Position numbers and translations under genes: made by a program. Source: Lamellibrachia satsuma (lineage: Eukaryota; Annelida; Polychaeta; Sabellida; Siboglinidae). Taken from it: a stretch of 64,000 nt of DNA. The notes beneath the pieces are model-generated. The model had not been told where the DNA came from, ran no database searches, and saw only the letters and a program-made list of their open reading frames with translations. This document shows, in pieces, positions 60,401 through 64,000 of the stretch. The stretch's first letter is position 1, and each line of letters starts with the position of its first letter. The DNA is taken from assembly GCA_033239005.1 (NCBI GenBank), contig BSQZ01000004.1, positions 13,794,007 through 13,858,006 on the forward strand, read 5' to 3'.

Positions 60401-62947
60401 TCAATGTTTTCACTTCTATCTTTTCAGAATCATTTTACACAAAACTGAACCATCAAGAACCATATACAACATGTTAGTTCCTTTGCACAAATTTGTTATT
60501 TAGTTTGGGCAAAATCATTGGAGAAACTGTTAAATAATTTTTTGCAGGATCCAGTCAAAACTCAGCCAAGTGGTCCTGCTAGTCACACTTTTGTAAGTTA
60601 CCCGATGTATTGACCAATCTAATTTCTTAGGATGATTATAGCAAAAGCACACTTTTTTATTAAACCGACAGTGCATATTACTCAGATTATTCACACACAA
60701 CATATTTGAACATGTCCAAACCTGGTTAACAATTGTCGCAGTCAGTTGAGTTTTATGAGCCATCCTTTTTCTTAAACCATTTTATAATCATACACATACA
60801 AGATAATACTGTACACACCACTGCATCGTTAATGCTGGACAGACAGTGAAAAGATAATTACTACTTTAATAGACCTGTTACAATGCCACAATGCAACCTG
60901 GTGGATTATAATGGAACTTAAAGATTCGAGTAACTCTGAGAACATCAGGCTGTTAAATGCATAGGCCTGTCGTTCTCTTACCCAAATCTTTATATTCCAT
61001 CATAATCCACCAGATAGTAATGGAAAGGGTCTATTGCCATAAGAAATCTACTACTGGCTACAGACACTGACCAGTGGTCATCACTGGCTAAAGAGACTGA
61101 CCTCTGGTGATACAAGTGAAATAGTCCTCCTCCCCTTCCTTGACCGGCACACCGCGTGCTCGTCTCTTGTCCGGATGATGCTGCAACACCTTCCTCTTGT
61201 CTAAGACACAACAGACAACGCACACTCAACCAGACGGAAATTGCAACTTTCCACTTCTCGCACCATTCCCTGTCTCCCTATTTCCCTCTTCTTCCCTTTT
61301 CTGTGACAGTACAGCCATTGTCTCATCCCATTTCCAAATTCTCCTCTGTGCCCTTTTCTAAAATGGGTACATTTGAAGGGATGGATCTGACCTCCACAAT
61401 GTGAAATGTGAAGCGTCATTGTGAACACAATATTTTTGCTATTCCATCTTGTGCCATTGAAATGACTCTGTGCAAATATATGGTGCTATATAAATGTACC
61501 CATTATAAAAATTATTATTGCTTCAATTCTAATATAACCCTCATGATCCAATATGGTGGACTCTGCTTAGCAACATCAGTTTTTGCCAGAACAATTTAAT
61601 TCTATTTAGTGGCTAATTCATTAAAGTGGTGCATTTTAATACAGCGGGAATATGGAATGATTCCGTCCTAGCCAACAGGTGGCACAAGTTCAGAGTGCAC
61701 TTTATTTGAATATCTTTTATGACTGATTGAATACAGGATTAACAACATTTTAGCACAAATTTCAAGTTCAATTTATCAGAATTAAATCTTATTAATTATA
61801 TTTTTTATGAGAATATTTGTTGTGGTTTTTTCTGATCCAGTGCGTCACATTGGCTCAGGATGTACTTACAAGCTTTCTTGATCTGATTCGTGGTGGCCCG
61901 ATATCGCTGTTTGCCCAATCCGAGGACGGCGTAGTGATCTTGGTTCTGCAGGGAGATATACAAAGGCGCTGCAGGTATTTGTGTAACAAGTCAAGTGATT
62001 ATTTTAAGGTTACAATTTTTTTTTTATTTGCCACATTTTTTCTACACAAACTGTAGAGTGGGTCTTAATGAGTAAAAAATATATTGAACGTTTTTCTGCC
62101 AGGCAACTTTATGGATAGTAAAGCTTTCTGAATATGGTGGAAAAACAGTGTTAGTAATTTGCGTAAAAAAAAACCATTTCACCTGTCTCCCTTAACACTA
62201 CTATCCTGGTAGCATGTGTCCAACTAAAAATTTAGTATTGCAATAATGCAAAACTCCGAGCATTGCATGTGTTTCTGAATATGGAAGAATGGGAAGCCAA
62301 CCGAGATGAGGAACAGTCATGGAGACATTGGTGATGAAGGGTTTATAGAACTTCTCATGGAAATGCACATGATGGTGAACAAGGAAAAAGCAGATCTAGA
62401 TGTTGGAGTCTTGTAGATTATCCATCCATACAACTTACAAGATTGTATTAAAAATATCTACCCCATATACAAGATTGTATTTAAATACAAATACATATTT
62501 TAAGATGTTTTAATGCAATGAACTGATGTATTTGAATCATACAAGTCTGAACCATATTCAAATGTTTTGTTTGTGAAAACAGTCAACAAAACTTGAAATA
62601 GTTTATTTATTTATTAACAAACTAACTAATTAATAAACACAAAGGGACCATTTTTAGCCCTTGTTATGACTGAACTGCATTTGATCAAACAAATCTGGTC
62701 CAAAATGCAAAAGTTTTTTATTTTGAGTTACACTTGAAGAAAGCCAAACCAACCTTCCAGTCTTTGGGGTCAAGGGTCAGGAGAATACCATCATCGTCAT
62801 CATCTTCATCCTGGCTCAGTTCATTGTCATCATCGTCTGAGCTGGATGATGATAATGAGTTATGTGAAAGACTTTGTTTGTGCAGGCGACGTAGGGCATA
62901 GGCTTCGTACCATCGTCCAATGGGCTCAACTGTCAATGAGCTCAATG
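42407..62947 (-). CDS. DNAJC2: DnaJ homolog subfamily C member 2 (MPP11/ZRF1/zuotin), 17 exons, N-terminal exon missing
   Basis: J-domain co-chaperone that forms the ribosome-associated complex with HSPA14. Its SANT domains also link it to chromatin (H2A-ubiquitin binding in the family). I joined 17 exons with GT-AG borders and matching phases, 1808 nt or about 602 residues; the human protein has 621. In order: [11 protein letters not shown]; an acidic Ser/Asp stretch; TLDPKDWK; the J-domain [11 protein letters not shown] with intact HPD (LQHHPDKRR); the zuotin-homology region ([21 protein letters not shown]); a Lys/Glu-rich coiled coil; SANT1 ([20 protein letters not shown]); and SANT2 ([20 protein letters not shown]) with KDCMRRYK. 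The stop is at 42407. The first visible exon starts in phase 1, so about 25 residues with the start codon are missing, probably right of 64000. I see no frameshift or missing key residue. Confidence 0.96.
43015..43193 (-). CDS. DNAJC2: DNAJC2 exon with SANT2
   Basis: 179 nt, phase 1 in, phase 0 out (AAG|GTGGGT). Contains [33 protein letters not shown] and RKDCMRRYK. Confidence 0.96.
43315..43490. mobile_element. Foldback element F, about 176 bp
   Basis: Arms of about 70 bp: GTTGTTTACCTCA at the left pairs with TGAGGTAAACAAC at the right, and GTTTGTATTCTCC with GGAGAATACAAAC. A MITE inside a DNAJC2 intron, about 120 bp from the SANT2 exon. Confidence 0.85.
43620..43890 (-). mobile_element. 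L2/CR1-like LINE 3' end, second copy
   Basis: The reverse complement follows the 19371-19600 sequence: ACTAGAGCTTTCTCAGTTGC (against ACTAGAGCTTTTTTAGTTGG), the WNSLP-type region and TCCTTCATAGCTCCTCAGCA. Confidence 0.7.
43907..44055. mobile_element. Foldback MITE family D, copy 1
   Basis: Arms ACCACGCTACCTGGTGGTTT and TAATCCACCCGGTAGCGTGG are inverted. Ends GACCCTCCCCATTAC and GTAATGGGAAGGGTTTA also pair. A relative lies at 60868-61038. Confidence 0.85.
44186..44290 (-). CDS. DNAJC2: DNAJC2 exon between the SANT domains
   Basis: 105 nt, phases 1/1. Encodes [20 protein letters not shown] and ISERYD. Donor ACA|GTGAGT. Confidence 0.94.
44345..44600. mobile_element. Foldback MITE family B, partial copy 3
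   Basis: CAAGATCGATATTCACATA, GCAAATGTGTCCTAATGAGC and CATTAAAACACATTTATG match the 7.5-kb and 39.6-kb copies. Its right arm ends where the LINE fragment begins. Confidence 0.6.
44600..45430 (-). mobile_element. CR1-like LINE reverse transcriptase fragment
   Basis: An intact 198-codon ORF (45178-44582) reads [20 protein letters not shown], the [15 protein letters not shown] block, [15 protein letters not shown] and the catalytic FADDTKVF, then KCKCLHTGH and [10 protein letters not shown]. The region 45180-45430 carries decayed upstream RT sequence with stops. It lies inside a DNAJC2 intron on the same strand. The usual GVPQGSVLGP box reads [10 protein letters not shown], consistent with a dead copy. 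Confidence 0.92.
45580..45677 (-). CDS. DNAJC2: DNAJC2 exon, second half of SANT1
   Basis: 98 nt, phases 2/1. Encodes [20 protein letters not shown] and [13 protein letters not shown]. Confidence 0.95.
45985..46115 (+). mobile_element. LINE 3'-terminal fragment
   Basis: + strand frames give [12 protein letters not shown] and then KTYLFNLAFPPF, a short L2-like C-terminal relic between two DNAJC2 exons. Confidence 0.5.
46212..46387 (-). CDS. DNAJC2: DNAJC2 exon, coiled coil and first half of SANT1
   Basis: 176 nt, phases 0/2. [20 protein letters not shown], a Gly-rich linker ([13 protein letters not shown]), then [20 protein letters not shown]. The exon is much more GC-rich than its surroundings. 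Confidence 0.96.
46480..46680 (+). mobile_element. Dispersed element family C, partial copy
   Basis: AAAAATTTAACCTACCTAGT, GACATGCTAGCTCGT and TCGGATCCGGTCAAAAAT match the 16-kb copy. Confidence 0.6.
46899..46968 (-). CDS. DNAJC2: DNAJC2 exon
   Basis: 70 nt, phases 2/0. Encodes [20 protein letters not shown] plus HAQ, matching the S-L-Q-x-L-N-E segment of the family. Confidence 0.93.
47310..49797. repeat. 35-bp minisatellite, about 71 copies
   Basis: Unit ACTGTCTACAGCCAGGTGCT then CGTACAGCTGAGTGA. Very homogeneous over 2.5 kb. Variants cluster: GTCTATAGC only in the first copies, GAACCGTC mainly at 48007-48170, GCTCATAC mainly at 48380-48570. One unit has an extra C near 49133. Each unit carries two E-box hexamers (CAGGTG and CAGCTG). 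It lies in a DNAJC2 intron. Confidence 0.98.
49843..49912 (-). mobile_element. tRNA-like SINE head or tRNA pseudogene
   Basis: Minus strand shows an A-box-like TGGCTTTATGGTTAGAAC and a B-box GGTTTGAATCC about 30 bp apart, as in tRNA genes. The acceptor stem does not pair, so this is a SINE promoter or a dead tRNA rather than a functional tRNA. Confidence 0.6.
49968..50056 (-). CDS. DNAJC2: DNAJC2 exon
   Basis: 89 nt, phases 0/2. [20 protein letters not shown] and KLSELLSVT. Donor CCAG|GTAGGA. Confidence 0.93.
50655..51590. repeat. 25-bp minisatellite, about 37 copies
   Basis: Unit CATTGTGGCTTGTGACTTGT plus TATGT. Variants are GCGAC, GCAAC, TGCTATG and TTAAGTC. It lies in the DNAJC2 intron between 50056 and 51831. 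Confidence 0.97.
51831..51911 (-). CDS. DNAJC2: DNAJC2 exon, Lys/Glu-rich helix
   Basis: 81 nt, phases 0/0. [20 protein letters not shown] and TLRTKLK. Donor AAG|GTTTGT. Confidence 0.93.
51930..53530. other. DNAJC2 intron, nothing recognised
   Basis: AT-rich. No array or coding match. Short ORFs have no domain. Confidence 0.45.
53811..53879 (-). CDS. DNAJC2: DNAJC2 exon, Glu-rich helix
   Basis: 69 nt, phases 0/0. [20 protein letters not shown] and RIQ. Acceptor CTTTTATAG|GT; this acceptor is the first unit of the 19-bp array. Confidence 0.93.
53880..54297. repeat. 19-bp minisatellite starting at a DNAJC2 3' splice site
   Basis: Unit ACATGCTATAAAAGTGATC, about 22 copies. On the - strand (sense for DNAJC2) each unit reads CACTTTTATAG, identical or close to the true acceptor at 53880. 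Four further units lie at 54550-54625 beyond an inserted LINE tail. Confidence 0.95.
54298..54548 (+). mobile_element. CR1-like LINE 3' end inserted in the 19-bp array
   Basis: + strand frame: [20 protein letters not shown], then [18 protein letters not shown] and a stop, followed by the tail GTTGGACTCTCGATAAGCCA. The same tail occurs in reverse at 4400-4492. Repeat units of the 19-bp array lie on both sides. Confidence 0.85.
54801..54922 (-). CDS. DNAJC2: DNAJC2 exon
   Basis: 122 nt, phases 1/0. [20 protein letters not shown] and [20 protein letters not shown]. Acceptor GTCGCAG|AC lies at the edge of the 48-bp array. Confidence 0.95.
54930..55851. repeat. 48-bp minisatellite, about 19 copies
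   Basis: Unit with CACTCTCTCGGGCCAGAACA and TCAGTGGAGGCTTCTTACAC. 48 bp is 16 codons, so ORFs of about 290-320 codons run on both strands ([14 protein letters not shown] repeats). I regard them as artefacts, since the array is in a DNAJC2 intron. More decayed units continue at 55944-56015 after a MITE fragment. Confidence 0.95.
55860..55943. mobile_element. MITE family A fragment inside the 48-bp array
   Basis: Right half of family A: TTTGACATTTCTCCATGGCC to GGTCGAATACGGTA, matching 17725-17802. Array units flank both sides. Confidence 0.7.
56614..56705 (-). CDS. DNAJC2: DNAJC2 exon
   Basis: 92 nt, phases 2/1. [20 protein letters not shown] and [10 protein letters not shown]. The donor is CTTGTAG|GTCAGT. 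The upstream GT (CTT|GTAGGT) would break the frame with the next exon. Confidence 0.93.
56870..57160 (-). mobile_element. Dispersed element family C, partial copy
   Basis: GCGAATCAGGTTTGTTGATG, GTCGGTTTAATAAAG and GATGATTTCATCAAAACTAA match 26935-27340. A short TA run (57031-57044) is included. Confidence 0.6.
57450..57875 (+). mobile_element. RTE-like LINE, C-terminal remnant
   Basis: + strand frames: [20 protein letters not shown] then [11 protein letters not shown], the R-R-L-x-W-x-G-H-V-x-R box, followed by a tail with [10 protein letters not shown]. Frameshifted and truncated. Confidence 0.75.
57866..57962. repeat. 28-bp tandem repeat, 3-4 copies
   Basis: Unit CCACCTTGGTGGACAGGCCG plus GGAGGCGA, grown at the end of the LINE remnant. 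Confidence 0.85.
58019..58084 (-). CDS. DNAJC2: DNAJC2 exon, zuotin-homology region
   Basis: 66 nt, phases 2/2. [20 protein letters not shown] then E. Acceptor GCTTCAG|GT. Confidence 0.95.
58196..58228. repeat. (GT)n microsatellite
   Basis: About 12 GT units followed by GCACGCGTGC. Confidence 0.95.
58543..58623 (-). CDS. DNAJC2: DNAJC2 exon
   Basis: 81 nt, phases 2/2. [20 protein letters not shown] and NNFYSYW. Donor TACTG|GTGTGT. Confidence 0.94.
58630..60230. other. DNAJC2 intron, nothing firm
   Basis: No array. Around 59510-59660 and 60040-60180 there are repeated TGTAATAGTAATA-type motifs that may be ends of another MITE. I could not delimit it. Confidence 0.35.
60236..60380 (-). CDS. 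DNAJC2: DNAJC2 exon, end of the J-domain region
   Basis: 145 nt, phases 1/2. [40 protein letters not shown] and RPYFEQNAR. Confidence 0.95.
60520..60710 (+). mobile_element. Dispersed element family C, partial copy
   Basis: GGATCCAGTCAAAACTCAGC, TTATTAAACCGACAGTGCAT and ATTACTCAGATTATTCACA match the family. Confidence 0.6.
60868..61038. mobile_element. Foldback MITE family D, copy 2
   Basis: CCTGGTGGATTATAATGGAA at the left and TTCCATCATAATCCACCAG at the right are inverted. Outer sequence ends AATGGAAAGGGTCTATTGCC, against AATGGGAAGGGTTTATTGC at 44.05 kb. Confidence 0.8.
61102..61200 (-). CDS. DNAJC2: DNAJC2 exon with the HPD motif
   Basis: 99 nt, phases 1/1. [20 protein letters not shown] and [15 protein letters not shown], needed to stimulate the Hsp70 ATPase, is intact. 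Confidence 0.96.
61870..61945 (-). CDS. DNAJC2: DNAJC2 exon, start of the J-domain
   Basis: 76 nt, phases 0/1. [20 protein letters not shown] and QIKKA. Acceptor CCCTGCAG|AA, donor GCTT|GTAAGT. Confidence 0.96.
62000..62750. other. DNAJC2 intron, nothing recognised
   Basis: AT-rich. No array, element or further exon seen. Confidence 0.5.
62754..62947 (-). CDS. DNAJC2: DNAJC2 first visible coding exon
   Basis: 194 nt. The acceptor TGTTTTCAG|CA starts in phase 1, so a preceding exon exists. [20 protein letters not shown], a Ser run followed by [17 protein letters not shown], then [10 protein letters not shown]. Donor AAG|GTTGGT. Confidence 0.95.
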
Positions 62948-64000
62948 CTGAAAACACATTGAAATGAGTGACTTTGCAATTACGTAAATTTATACATTCC
63001 AAAACACCTACATTTTCTAAAACATAAAACTACTACAGGTAAAATGTAAAGTATCGTATTTTAATATAAATTTTCTGGTGCCAGGCATGTTGAATATTTT
63101 GGTAAATGGTTAATTTATAATGTTCATTTAAATGTTTACCATAAAAATAACCTTATTACTCATTTGTAATACCATCCCAAGTCATTTCATATTCGTCTGA
63201 ATTCATTTATTTCCATTTTGAAAGTACACAAAAATTACTTACACTACATTTTGGAACTGTGTTAAGTGTGTTTACATCATGCATTGCCATATGCAACAGA
63301 GTTCTGACATGTCCGCAAGTTACCCACATTAACACCGCTTTTATTGTGGGGTGGGGGCAATAATGTTTTTACAATGGGTATTATATCAACCTAAGTTAAA
63401 TGTTTACCAACTTATAGGGGTGAACAGGTTAACTGACAGTAAAAATAACAGGTTAATCAATTTATAATTATACAAAGTGAAAGACTGACACAGTTATCAG
63501 ATGTTTTGGTGCTTGCCTCTTGACCAGAAGGAACCAGCTTCGAATGTGGCTCACTGGGTTCGAATGCCAGCGTAGACACAAATAGACACATGTATCATGA
63601 TGTATGAGAAGCTGCGGAATAGACTATGTATACATATCCAATAATGGCTATGCCAAGCGATAAAGCGAAGTCGAAGATCACACACGGGGAGTAAACGTAA
63701 CTGTGCAACCTCATCTACCAGTTACGAAGAAATCATAAAGCGTGTATGGATGTTTGTTTAAATGTATGAATAAAATTGTGTACATGTGTACAGGTAAACA
63801 AAATATATCCCGCTCAGGACAAAACTTCTACCAGACAAAACCTTACCATTTGCGTCAAGAACAGAAAGAAACAGTAGTGTTTACAAATGTCATTAAAAAG
63901 TGCCAGAATACCAGAGTACTGACTGTCAACTTCATAGGCAACCATCAGGGGCGGATCTAGGCTTGTAGGCAGGTGGGTCTCGGTCAGCTGTAGGGGGGAA
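62948..64000. other. DNAJC2 intron 1, no first exon found
   Basis: I searched the - strand for an ATG-containing exon with a phase-1 donor and family-like sequence and found none. 63505-63585 holds two GCTTCGAAT/GGTTCGAAT B-box-like motifs with GCTTGCCTCTTGACCAGAAG, a likely tRNA-derived SINE relic. Confidence 0.45.

Overview
This is a piece of animal nuclear genome: AT-rich DNA, spliceosomal introns with GT-AG borders, decayed non-LTR retrotransposons, tRNA-derived SINEs, foldback/MITE elements and a very high load of minisatellites. By my hand tally, recognisable tandem arrays cover about a fifth of the 64 kb. The three recognisable proteins are chordate-like in length and sequence. Together with minisatellites that start at splice sites, this suggests an invertebrate deuterostome such as an amphioxus. 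That species-level guess is weak.

Layout. (1) 1-470: a possible last exon and AATAAA of an upstream + strand gene, with an ubiquitin-like reading in one frame. (2) 2695-39474, + strand: a complete five-exon IMMP2L gene (mitochondrial inner-membrane peptidase subunit 2, 182 aa) with introns of 4.5, 29.1, 1.7 and 0.9 kb. (3) 14156-12075, - strand: a complete intronless LRRN-type gene (LRR-Ig-FN3-TM neuronal receptor, 693 aa), lying wholly inside the 29-kb second intron of IMMP2L in the antisense direction. (4) 62947-42407, - strand: 17 coding exons of DNAJC2/MPP11/ZRF1 (J-domain plus two SANT domains). Only the first coding exon is missing, probably beyond the right edge. IMMP2L and DNAJC2 are convergent, with 2.9 kb between their stop codons.

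The introns hold the unusual material: arrays with units of 11, 13, 19, 20, 25, 26, 30, 32, 33, 35, 43, 48, 53, 60 and 64 bp, at least seven families of foldback or MITE-like elements (several with two or more copies here), and relics of CR1/L2-like and RTE-like LINEs.

The most notable points are: the antisense nesting of an LRRN gene in IMMP2L, an arrangement also known from vertebrates (LRRN3 in IMMP2L) and therefore probably an ancient locked gene pair; two DNAJC2 introns whose minisatellite begins exactly at the 3' splice site, so that every unit carries a copy of an acceptor-like sequence; and an IMMP2L intron that is almost entirely a minisatellite. I found no bacterial-type system, CRISPR array or virus.
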